Below are positions 4,922 through 12,270 of a stretch of DNA of 16,457 bases, one piece after another. The stretch is from Sinorhizobium sp. (GTDB taxonomy: Bacteria > Pseudomonadota > Alphaproteobacteria > Rhizobiales > Rhizobiaceae), in NCBI GenBank assembly GCA_031178305.1, contig JAPSJG010000025.1, positions 1 through 16,457 on the forward strand, written 5' to 3'. Each line of letters starts with the position of its first letter. The first letter of the stretch is position 1. The position numbers and the translations under genes were made by a program. The notes beneath the pieces were generated by a model. The model had not been told where the DNA came from, made no database searches, and was given only the letters and a program-made list of their open reading frames with translations.

Positions 4922-7284
4922 CACTTAGCAAGCGCGCACTCCTCCTGATCTTTCCCGTGGTGCTGGCTGGCTATCTTCTCGCGGCCCTTTCGGTGCACTT
5001 CGCCGAGAAACGGTCCATTCGCGCCCTCGAACAAGCCAAGCTTTCGCAGCGCCTTGAACACGTCGCCGCCGTCTTCCACAACGAGATTCAACGCAGCAAG
5101 GGTTTTCTCAATGCCTTGCTGAACAGCAATGTGCTGCGCCAATTCGTATCCGAGACCGACGAGCGCTATCGCTTCGCTGCACACGGCGTACGCCTGCAGG
5201 AGAGCATAAAATCGCTGTCGGACGATCCGATAGCGTTCATCTCCTTCAGCATCCTCAACTCGCAAACGGAAGTCGAATACTACTTCGAGAACAGTTGGGA
5301 CCCCTTTGCCGAGATCGACAAGGCCCAGCGCGAGCTTGCAAGAAGGTTGATCTCCAGCAAGCGGCTGAGCGACTTGACCTATCTGGAGCCCGCTGGCGAA
5401 CGGCCACGGATCGTCTACTCCCTGTTCGTCGACCCGGTCACCTTCGGCCGTCCCATGCCGAGCAACAAATCCGGCGCGCTCTTGATGCAGATAGCCGTAT
5501 TGCCGGACCGCTTCCTAGCAATGCAGGCCGCCCTGAAGAAGGAGTATGGAGCCGACATCGTCCTCCAGCCATGGCCGCTCGCCGTCACCGACACGCTTTC
5601 GGCGAGCGCGCCCCTCAGCACCCAGCTTTACGCGACGATCGTCGTGCCGGAAGCGCATTTCGAGGCGCAGATGCTGCAGCAGAAGATGCTGCTCGGTTTG
5701 GGCGCGCTCGCCATGAGCCTGCTGTCGATCTGGCTGATCGTGCTCCTGATTAGGCGCTTCATCACCGGACCGATCGCAAGGCTGGACGCGAATGTGACGG
5801 CGGTAATGACCGGTGAGCATGACGAGATCACGGGCACGGGTGCCGTCGGTGAAATCGGGCGCCTGACGCAAAACATCCGCGAGCTTCACCGCCAATCGCT
5901 CGACTCGCTGCGGCTCGTCGAGCAGAACTCCTGGACCGACACATTGACGGGAATCATCAATCGCGGGCGTTTCAATACACTCGCCGCGGGCGTGGTCGAA
6001 GACGTGCTGGCTTTCGGCGACAAATGCAGCCTGCTGTTCATCGACATCGACAATTTCAAATTCGTCAACGACAAATACGGCCACGACGTCGGCGACGATC
6101 TCCTGAAGATGCTCGCTGGCCGCATCACCGAATGCGTAGAATCGGTCAGTCGTAGCCGGGGGCAGCAGCCCGCCGTCATCGCACGCCTCTCGGGCGACGA
6201 ATTCGCGATCCTGGTGCGCTCGCAAACGGGGGACGGGACTGTGCTCGAGATGTCTTCCGCGATCCTCGCCCTCTTCGACGGCGGCTTCGAGGTATCGGGC
6301 AGGAGTTATCCGGTCACGGCCAGTATTGGCGTCGCCATCTGCCCGGACGATGCGACCACAATTGCCGAATTGATCTCCAACGCCGACGCCGCCATGTATC
6401 AGGCCAAGAGCGGCGGCAAGAACCGTTCCGCCCGATTCTCACGCGCACTCAAAGACAAGCGGACGAGGCAGAGCCAGATCCAGGAGGAACTGCGCGCGCT
6501 AAACCCGGACGAGCAATTCCACCTGGTCTACATGCCGATCGTGAATGCATACGGACAGGTCGTCGGCTGCGAGGCGCTGTTGCGCTGGCACTCGCCGGTT
6601 CTCGGCAATGTGACGCCGGACGAATTCGTACCAATCGCCGAAAGCTCCGGACTTTTCGCCAAGATCGACTGGTGGGTTATCGACAGGGCGATGTCGGATT
6701 GCCACCAGCTGAAAGCGCTTTTCGGGCCCGAGACCGTGCTGGCGATCAATATTTCGTCTGCCGAGCTGCATTCGCACGCCATCAACGATTATTTTTCCGA
6801 ATGCGCCGAGCGTCACGGGCTCGAGCCGCGTTCCATCGACATCGAGCTTACGGAAACCTTTGCCGTCAAGGTCAGCGATCATCTCAGGGAAAATATCGAA
6901 GAACTGCGGCGCAGGGGCTTCCGCCTTTCGATCGACGACTTCGGCGCCGGCTATACCTCCGTGCAACAGATCATCGATTATGCCGCCGATACCATCAAGC
7001 TGGACAGGGTGCTTGTTTCGAACCTGACGGCCTCGCATGCGCTGCCTATGCTGAAGGCGGTCGTGGCGCTCTGCCACGCAAAGGACATGGCTGTCGTCGG
7101 CGAAGGCGTCGATACGCCGGAAAAACTCGCGATCCTGACGGCCGCCGGCTGCGACCGCTTCCAGGGCTATCTCATCAGCAAGCCGCTTGCCCTTGAGGAT
7201 CTGGCGATCTGGACTTTGAGCCGAACGGTACGGCATCAAGAAGAAAGAAGCAGCAAAGACTCTCGCTCCCTGACTGCGGGCTAG
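4918..7284 (+). CDS. Membrane GGDEF-EAL cyclic-di-GMP protein with periplasmic sensor (MbaA-like)
   Basis: The 788-residue protein has a membrane segment at residues ~6-27, a periplasmic sensor at ~28-255, a second membrane segment at ~256-278, HAMP at ~279-325, GGDEF at ~335-490 and EAL at ~510-770. The GGDEF signature is SGDEF (425-429) with IDIDNFKFVNDKYGH intact; the RxxD inhibitory site before it is absent (GQQPAV there). The EAL domain keeps EALLRW (552 on), the Asn of NISS, ELTE, DDFGAGYTS (673-681), the Lys-Leu-Asp of IKLD, EGVDT and QGYLISKP, so phosphodiesterase activity is likely; cyclase activity is possible. The start is GTG at 4918, overlapping the upstream TGA in GTGA, so translation is coupled. 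In-frame codons farther upstream (from 4597) only shadow the previous gene. The probable input is the liganded or free periplasmic partner; output would be biofilm, polysaccharide or motility control. Confidence 0.92.
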   Translation: MTLSKRALLLIFPVVLAGYLLAALSVHFAEKRSIRALEQAKLSQRLEHVAAVFHNEIQRSKGFLNALLNSNVLRQFVSETDERYRFAAHGVRLQESIKSLSDDPIAFISFSILNSQTEVEYYFENSWDPFAEIDKAQRELARRLISSKRLSDLTYLEPAGERPRIVYSLFVDPVTFGRPMPSNKSGALLMQIAVLPDRFLAMQAALKKEYGADIVLQPWPLAVTDTLSASAPLSTQLYATIVVPEAHFEAQMLQQKMLLGLGALAMSLLSIWLIVLLIRRFITGPIARLDANVTAVMTGEHDEITGTGAVGEIGRLTQNIRELHRQSLDSLRLVEQNSWTDTLTGIINRGRFNTLAAGVVEDVLAFGDKCSLLFIDIDNFKFVNDKYGHDVGDDLLKMLAGRITECVESVSRSRGQQPAVIARLSGDEFAILVRSQTGDGTVLEMSSAILALFDGGFEVSGRSYPVTASIGVAICPDDATTIAELISNADAAMYQAKSGGKNRSARFSRALKDKRTRQSQIQEELRALNPDEQFHLVYMPIVNAYGQVVGCEALLRWHSPVLGNVTPDEFVPIAESSGLFAKIDWWVIDRAMSDCHQLKALFGPETVLAINISSAELHSHAINDYFSECAERHGLEPRSIDIELTETFAVKVSDHLRENIEELRRRGFRLSIDDFGAGYTSVQQIIDYAADTIKLDRVLVSNLTASHALPMLKAVVALCHAKDMAVVGEGVDTPEKLAILTAAGCDRFQGYLISKPLALEDLAIWTLSRTVRHQEERSSKDSRSLTAG

Positions 7285-7301
7285 GCGAGCGCCGAGAATT
7301 T

Positions 7302-7322
7302 GCGGGCGCGTCCGCTTTTTCC
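7302..7322 (+). terminator. Weak terminator-like hairpin after the GGDEF-EAL gene
   Basis: GCGG (7302-7305) pairs with CCGC (7312-7315) around a 6-base loop, directly followed by TTTTT. The stem is only 4 bp, so termination before purD may be partial. It lies 17 bases after the stop at 7284. Confidence 0.4.
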
Positions 7323-7386
7323 TTGACCTCGCCCCGCCTCACGTCCTAACCGCAGCGCATCCAAGAGCAGCTGGCGGGGACTGGTG

Positions 7387-8658
7387 ATGAAAGTTCTTCT
7401 GATCGGATCGGGCGGACGCGAACACGCGCTTGCGTGGAAGATCACGCAATCGCCGAAGCTCACCGCGCTCTACGCCACGCCTGGCAATCCAGGCATTGCC
7501 GAGGAAGCAACGATCGTTTCGCTCGATACCGACGATCATGAAGCCATTGCCGACTTCTGCCGCAGGCAAGCGATCGATTTCGTCGTTGTCGGCCCCGAGG
7601 CGCCGCTGGTCGCAGGCCTAGCGGACGTGCTTCGCGCCGCCGGCATCCCCGTCTTCGGTCCCTCGGCGGCAGCCGCCCAGCTCGAAGGCTCCAAGGGCTT
7701 CACCAAGGACCTCTGCGCCAGGTACGGCATCCCGACCGGCGCCTATAAACGCTTCACCGCGGCCGAACCAGCCAGTGCCTATGTCCGCGAACAGGGCGCT
7801 CCGATCGTCATCAAGGCGGACGGGCTTGCCGCCGGCAAGGGCGTGACGGTCGCCATGACGCTCGAGGAAGCGCTCGCAGCCATCGACGACTGCTTCTCAG
7901 GCGCGTTTGGCGACGCCGGCGCGGAGGTGGTCGTCGAGGCTTATCTCGACGGCGAGGAGGCGAGCTTCTTCTGCCTCTGCGACGGAAAAACCGTGCTGCC
8001 GCTCGGCTCTGCCCAGGATCACAAGCGCGTCGGCGACGGCGATACCGGACCGAATACAGGAGGCATGGGCGCCTATTCGCCGGCGCCGGTGATGACCCCG
8101 GAAATGATCGAGCGGACGATGAGGGAGATCATCGAGCCGACGGTTCGCGGCATGGCCGAAAGCAGCCATCCGTTCACGGGGGTTTTCTTCGCCGGCCTGA
8201 TGATCACCGAAAAGGGCCCGGAACTCATCGAATACAATGTCCGTTTCGGCGACCCGGAATGCCAGGTGCTGATGATGCGCATGAAGAGCGACCTCCTGGA
8301 ACTCCTCTACGCGGCGGCAACAGGCGCGCTCGACGGCATGAAGGTCGATTGGCGTGATGAGTCGGCACTGACGGTCGTGATGGCGTCCCGGGGCTATCCC
8401 GGTGCCTACGAGAAAAACACGCCGATTGCGGCCCTGCCCGAACCCTCCATAGCAACCAAGGTGTTCCATGCCGGTACAGCGATCAAGGACGGCCGCCTGG
8501 TCGCCACCGGCGGCCGCGTGCTGAACGTCACCGCGATCGGCGAAACGGTCAGCGAAGCGAAAGCTGCCGCCTACGCCGCCGTGGAAGGCGTTTCGTGGGA
8601 GAACGGCTTCTATCGACGCGACATCGGCTGGCGGGCGGTCGCGCGCGAGAAGCCGTAA
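7387..8658 (+). CDS. purD: Phosphoribosylamine-glycine ligase (GAR synthetase)
   Basis: PurD joins glycine to 5-phosphoribosylamine using ATP, the second step of de novo purine synthesis, in the cytoplasm. The 423-residue length is normal for the family. Motifs in order: GSGGREHA (7-14) of the N-terminal domain, VGPEAPLVAGLAD, the ATP-grasp segments GSKGFTKDLCARYGIPTG and IVIKADGLAAGKGV, the signature GDGDTGPNTGGMGAYSPAP, and the metal-site stretch EYNVRFGDPECQ. The ATG at 7387 gives the usual MKVLLIGSGG start, with GGGGA about 8 bases upstream; an adjacent GTG at 7384 is less likely. It is 102 bp after the GGDEF-EAL gene, so read-through is possible but no functional link is evident. Confidence 0.97.
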   Translation: MKVLLIGSGGREHALAWKITQSPKLTALYATPGNPGIAEEATIVSLDTDDHEAIADFCRRQAIDFVVVGPEAPLVAGLADVLRAAGIPVFGPSAAAAQLEGSKGFTKDLCARYGIPTGAYKRFTAAEPASAYVREQGAPIVIKADGLAAGKGVTVAMTLEEALAAIDDCFSGAFGDAGAEVVVEAYLDGEEASFFCLCDGKTVLPLGSAQDHKRVGDGDTGPNTGGMGAYSPAPVMTPEMIERTMREIIEPTVRGMAESSHPFTGVFFAGLMITEKGPELIEYNVRFGDPECQVLMMRMKSDLLELLYAAATGALDGMKVDWRDESALTVVMASRGYPGAYEKNTPIAALPEPSIATKVFHAGTAIKDGRLVATGGRVLNVTAIGETVSEAKAAAYAAVEGVSWENGFYRRDIGWRAVAREKP

Positions 8659-8759
8659 CCCGCGCAATTTTGTCCACATCATTCAATTTTTACCAATCCT
8701 CCTGACGGGAAGGTAAGGGAGAGCTCATATTCTCGCCTCGAATGTTCGAGGAGACACGG

Positions 8760-9254
8760 ATGCGTTCCTTGCTGATCACCGCCGCTCTTTTCCTTGCTGC
8801 CGGCACGGCGGCAGCATCTTCCATCGAGAACGTGGCTTCCGGGAAGGCCGTCAATTCCAGTGTAGCCACGATCCAGTGCCCGCAATGCCCGCCGTTGCAG
8901 CCGAAGAAAAGCTCCTCCTATGTGGTGCCTACGCTCGAGCCCGGAACGGATCGGGTCGAGTTCAAGGAATTCGACGGGGAGATAAAGTCGGTCCGCACGG
9001 AAGCATGGCTCGGCGGATCGCCGGTCGTTTTCGTCACCAAAGCATCGGATGAGGCGATCAAAGCCGCGGCGATGAAAGCGGACCCGGTTGCACTCGCACA
9101 TGCCCCGAATGCGACATCGCTTTCCCCGGCGGTGGACGAGACGGTGAAGACATCCGCTCTCGGCATCTCCGGGGCCGAGCCGATCGGCGCCTCCATGGCC
9201 GGCACCACCTCACGGAAATTTGATCCGTCGGGCTTCGCACTTCGGCTAAATTAA
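8760..9254 (+). CDS. Small secreted protein, HPE1-like
   Basis: The 164-residue product begins with a clear signal peptide (MRSLLITAALFLAAGTAAA, cleavage near residues 19-21), so it is exported to the periplasm or beyond. A CPQCPP motif (C40 and C43) follows, then SSYVVPTLEPGTDRVEFKE and a conserved-looking TEAWLGGSPVVFVTKA stretch (80-95). The C-terminus ends DPSGFALRLN. The pattern fits rhizobial proteins annotated as having a plant virulence effector HPE1-like domain; this name is recalled and not verified, and there is no evidence here of plant-directed function. The start at 8760 is supported by GAGGAG 6-7 bases upstream, and is preferred over an ATG at 8742 that lacks one. A strong terminator follows, so it is probably monocistronic. 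Confidence 0.75.
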   Translation: MRSLLITAALFLAAGTAAASSIENVASGKAVNSSVATIQCPQCPPLQPKKSSSYVVPTLEPGTDRVEFKEFDGEIKSVRTEAWLGGSPVVFVTKASDEAIKAAAMKADPVALAHAPNATSLSPAVDETVKTSALGISGAEPIGASMAGTTSRKFDPSGFALRLN

Positions 9255-9331
9255 CACCATATTATAAAGGTTCCCTGCCCCACCGGCCAGGTTCAAGGGC
9301 CGACGGGCATTCGCTGCAATGGCGAAAGGTT

Positions 9332-9365
9332 GCGCCCCTGAGAGAAGCAGGGGCGTAATCTTTTT
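9332..9365 (+). terminator. Intrinsic terminator of the HPE1-like gene
   Basis: CGCCCCTG (9333-9340) pairs perfectly with CAGGGGCG (9348-9355) around a 7-base loop, followed by TAATCTTTTT. A smaller hairpin, TTCGC/GCGAA (about 9310-9326), precedes it. The end lies about 110 bases after the stop, leaving a long 3' untranslated stretch that could also be a 3'-derived small RNA. Confidence 0.75.
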
Positions 9366-9451
9366 GCGCGGACATCAATGTGTGTCCGATGCGCTTCGTT
9401 GTTTATTGAATCGTTGCGCCAAAACCGCTGGCCACCTTTGAGCGCCACGTA

Positions 9452-9943
9452 TCAAGCTTCGCCGAGCCTCTCCACCAGCATCTCGATCTCGCCGTCGGAA
9501 TAGACCTCCACGCCGTTCCGGCGGAGAAGCGCCGCGGTGACGCCCTCGCCACGAACACGCTCGCCACTGAAGGAGCCATCATAGATAAAGCCGGAACCGC
9601 AGGACGGGCTGCCATCGATCAACAACGCGAAGCTGCAATTCGTCTCGAGTGCAAGCGCAAGGGCGTTTTCGGCTGCGCGGCGGAACGCCTCCGTCACGTC
9701 CCCACCGGTGTTTTCCAGGACACGGGCCTTCCAATTGAGAACATCGGCACCGGTCCTTGCTTCCTCGATCTCAGCCGGCGGGCGCGGAACCTGCATGCCG
9801 GCCGACATCTCGGGGCAGATAGCGACTAGCCGTCCCTCATCGCGCCAGCGCTCGATCGCTTGATGAACCAGCGGCTTCGATCCGCCGTCATAGCGCACCG
9901 CATGGCCCTTGAGACAGGCACTGCTGAGAATCCTCGCGGACAT
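9452..9943 (-). CDS. DUF523 family protein, putative Fe-S desulfidase-like
   Basis: This 163-residue cytoplasmic protein has the DUF523 pattern: SSACLKGHAVRYDGGSK at the N-terminus (C10), AICPEMSAGMQVPRPPAEIE (C43) and LLIDGSPSCGSGFIYDG (C115). DUF523 includes TudS, a thiouracil desulfidase that holds a [4Fe-4S] cluster through three cysteines. C10, C43 and C115 are the obvious equivalents here; C103 is extra. Whether this protein desulfurates a thionucleobase is inference from the family. The ATG at 9943 is preceded by GAGGAGGGGG, a strong ribosome site. It lies 65 bp after glyS on the same strand and may be co-transcribed with it. Confidence 0.85.
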   Translation of the reverse strand: MSARILSSACLKGHAVRYDGGSKPLVHQAIERWRDEGRLVAICPEMSAGMQVPRPPAEIEEARTGADVLNWKARVLENTGGDVTEAFRRAAENALALALETNCSFALLIDGSPSCGSGFIYDGSFSGERVRGEGVTAALLRRNGVEVYSDGEIEMLVERLGEA

Positions 9944-10008
9944 GCTCCCCCTCCTCGTCAGCTCCTCGCCGATCTACGGCGCACTGGCGACGCAGACGCG
10001 TCCGCTGG

Positions 10009-12174
10009 CTACCCCGCAATCTTGGAGAAATCGGCAACCTCGCCCGTCGCGGTGCGGATCAGTCCGAGCAATGCCAGCCGGTTCGCGCGGATCGCCGCAT
10101 CCTCATCATTGACCAGCACGTCGTTGAAGAATACGTCGACCGGCTCGCGCAGCCTGGAGAGCGCCTCCATGGCCGAGCGGAAGTCCTCATTGACGATCGC
10201 CTCGCGTGCGTCGTCCGAGGCGAGCTTGATGGAGGCGTGCAGCGTCCGCTCCGCATCGAGCCTGAAGAGCTTCTCGTCCACTCTCGCGGCGACCTCCGTG
10301 CCCTTCTTCTCCTCGGCGGCGAGGATCTGCGTCGCGCGCTTGGTGCCGGCAAGCAGGTCCTTGCCCTCTTCCGCCGTGATGAAGGCAGTCAGCGCCTCGA
10401 CACGACGGGCGATCATCAGCAGGTCGTCGGTGTCCGGCGTCAGCACCGCATCGATTAGGTCGTAACGCGCGCCGAGATCGCGCAGATAGACCTTCAGGCG
10501 ATCATGGAAGAAGGCGAGGAGATCGGCGCCGGTGTCGCCGCCGAGATCCGGCCGCTGGGCCTTAAGCCCGGCAAGCGCGACGTTGAAAAATGGCAGCATC
10601 GACAGGCGCGCCCTGCCCTCGAGCACGAGGCGGATCACGCCAAGCGCGGCACGGCGCAGCGCATAGGGGTCCTTCGAACCGGTCGGCTTTTCATCGATCG
10701 CCCAGAAGCCGACGAGAGTGTCGAGCTTGTCGGCAAGCGCGACCGTCACCGATACCGGATCGGTCGGCACCCGGTCAGACGGGCCCTGCGGCTTGTAGTG
10801 GTCCTCGATAGCGTTGGCGACGGCGGCGTCCTCGCCCTGCAGCGCGGCATATTTATGGCCCATGATGCCCTGCAGTTCGGGAAATTCACCGACAGCCTCA
10901 GTGCGCAGGTCCGCCTTGGCGAGCACGGCCGCGCGATCGACGAGGGCCGGGTCGGCGCCGGTGACCTTGGCGAGCGCGGCGGCCAAGGCGCGGATACGGG
11001 CCACGCGCTCGCCTTGAGTGCCGAGCTTGGCATGAAAGATGACGTTCAAAGCATCGAGCTTCGCCATGCGCTGGTCGAGCGGTTTCTCAAGATCAAGGCC
11101 GAACTTCTCAGCAGATGCCATGAGCGTATCCTGGTCCGGCAGATCGCCCTGGTCGCGCTTCCAGAAATGCGCCGCATCCGACAGCCGGGCACGCACGACC
11201 TTGCCGTTGCCGTGGACGATCTCCTTGCCGCCGTCGCTCGCCTCGATATTGGCTACGAGGATGAACTTGTTGGAAAGCGTGTTTGCGCCGGGCTCACGCG
11301 TGACGAAACATTTCTGGTTGGTCTTGATCGTCAGCCGGATGATCTCGGAGGGGATTTCGAGAAAAGTCTCGTCGAAACTCCCCATCAGCACGCGCGGCCA
11401 TTCGACCAGGCCCGCCACCTCCTCGAGCAAGCCCTCGTCTTCGACGAGCTCGAGCCCGTTGGCGAACGCGATGTTGTGCGCATCGGCATTAATCATCTGC
11501 TTGCGGCGCTCTGCGTCGAGCACCACCTTTGCCCTTTCGAGCTTCTCCGCATAGTCGGCGAAGCGGCGCACGGTGATTGCCTCCGGCGCATGAAAACGGT
11601 GGCCGTAGGTGACGTTGCCGGCGATGACCCCGTCGGCCTCGAAAGGTATGACCTTCGTCTCCTCGGTTTCCGCGCCGAAGGTGCAGACGATCGACTGCAG
11701 CGGTCGCACCCAGCGCAGGCTGCCGGGCCTTGCGGAAGCGGCACCGGAGCGCATGGATTTCGGCCAGGGAAAATCGCGAATGATCGCCGGCATCACCTCC
11801 GCGACGATGTCTTCGGCCGCCCGACCGGGCTTGACGATGTGCGCGACGTAGAATTCGCCCTTTTTCGGGTCGCTGTGGACATGCGCATCGCTGATCGACG
11901 AAAGGTTGGCGGCGCGCAGGAAGCCTTCTATCGCCTTTTCATTCGCGTCGGTACGCGGTCCCTTGCGCTCCTCACGAATATCGGCGGAGCGGGCATTCAG
12001 GCCGCGAATGTCGAGCGTCAGCCGGCGCGGCGTCCAATATTCTCGCGCGCCCTCATAGGTCAGACCGGCTTCGACCAGGGCGTCCGTCACGAGCTTCTTC
12101 AGGTCGCCGGCCGCCTTGCGCTGCATGCGGGCGGGAATTTCTTCGGAGCGCAGTTCAATGAGAAGATCGGGCAT
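10009..12174 (-). CDS. glyS: Glycine-tRNA ligase, beta subunit
   Basis: GlyS is the large subunit of the alpha2-beta2 bacterial glycyl-tRNA synthetase; it binds tRNA while GlyQ carries the class II active site. The 721-residue length is normal. Family landmarks are the start MPDLLIELRSEEIPARMQ, FLEIPSEIIRLTIKTNQKCF (mid-protein), the HD-like region with ELQGIMGHKYAALQGED and ALADKLDTLVGFW, then GSKDPYALRRAALGVIRL, and a C-terminal anticodon-binding DALR-like part ending LLGLIRTATGEVADFSKIAG. The ATG at 12174 gives the standard N-terminus; the ribosome site is weak (GAAG). It is 96 bp after the DUF2207 gene on the same strand. Its partner glyQ is separated from it by lemA and DUF2207. Confidence 0.97.
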   Translation of the reverse strand: MPDLLIELRSEEIPARMQRKAAGDLKKLVTDALVEAGLTYEGAREYWTPRRLTLDIRGLNARSADIREERKGPRTDANEKAIEGFLRAANLSSISDAHVHSDPKKGEFYVAHIVKPGRAAEDIVAEVMPAIIRDFPWPKSMRSGAASARPGSLRWVRPLQSIVCTFGAETEETKVIPFEADGVIAGNVTYGHRFHAPEAITVRRFADYAEKLERAKVVLDAERRKQMINADAHNIAFANGLELVEDEGLLEEVAGLVEWPRVLMGSFDETFLEIPSEIIRLTIKTNQKCFVTREPGANTLSNKFILVANIEASDGGKEIVHGNGKVVRARLSDAAHFWKRDQGDLPDQDTLMASAEKFGLDLEKPLDQRMAKLDALNVIFHAKLGTQGERVARIRALAAALAKVTGADPALVDRAAVLAKADLRTEAVGEFPELQGIMGHKYAALQGEDAAVANAIEDHYKPQGPSDRVPTDPVSVTVALADKLDTLVGFWAIDEKPTGSKDPYALRRAALGVIRLVLEGRARLSMLPFFNVALAGLKAQRPDLGGDTGADLLAFFHDRLKVYLRDLGARYDLIDAVLTPDTDDLLMIARRVEALTAFITAEEGKDLLAGTKRATQILAAEEKKGTEVAARVDEKLFRLDAERTLHASIKLASDDAREAIVNEDFRSAMEALSRLREPVDVFFNDVLVNDEDAAIRANRLALLGLIRTATGEVADFSKIAG

Positions 12175-12270
12175 GAATTCGAGACTTCGTTCTGTTCCGG
12201 AGGGTTGCCGCGGGACTTAGCAAGCTCTGGCGAAAATGTCATCACGCCGGCCAAGGAAATTGGCGGCTCG

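Noticed and set aside
3803..4924. 373-codon open frame on the minus strand
   Set aside because: It is antisense to the PotD-like gene, with no recognisable domain and an Arg/His-rich composition typical of shadow frames.
3781..4928. TGACACTTAG occurring at 3781 and again at 4919
   Set aside because: A 10-base match, once in the spacer and once across a stop/start overlap, has no matching flanks and no symmetry; probably chance.
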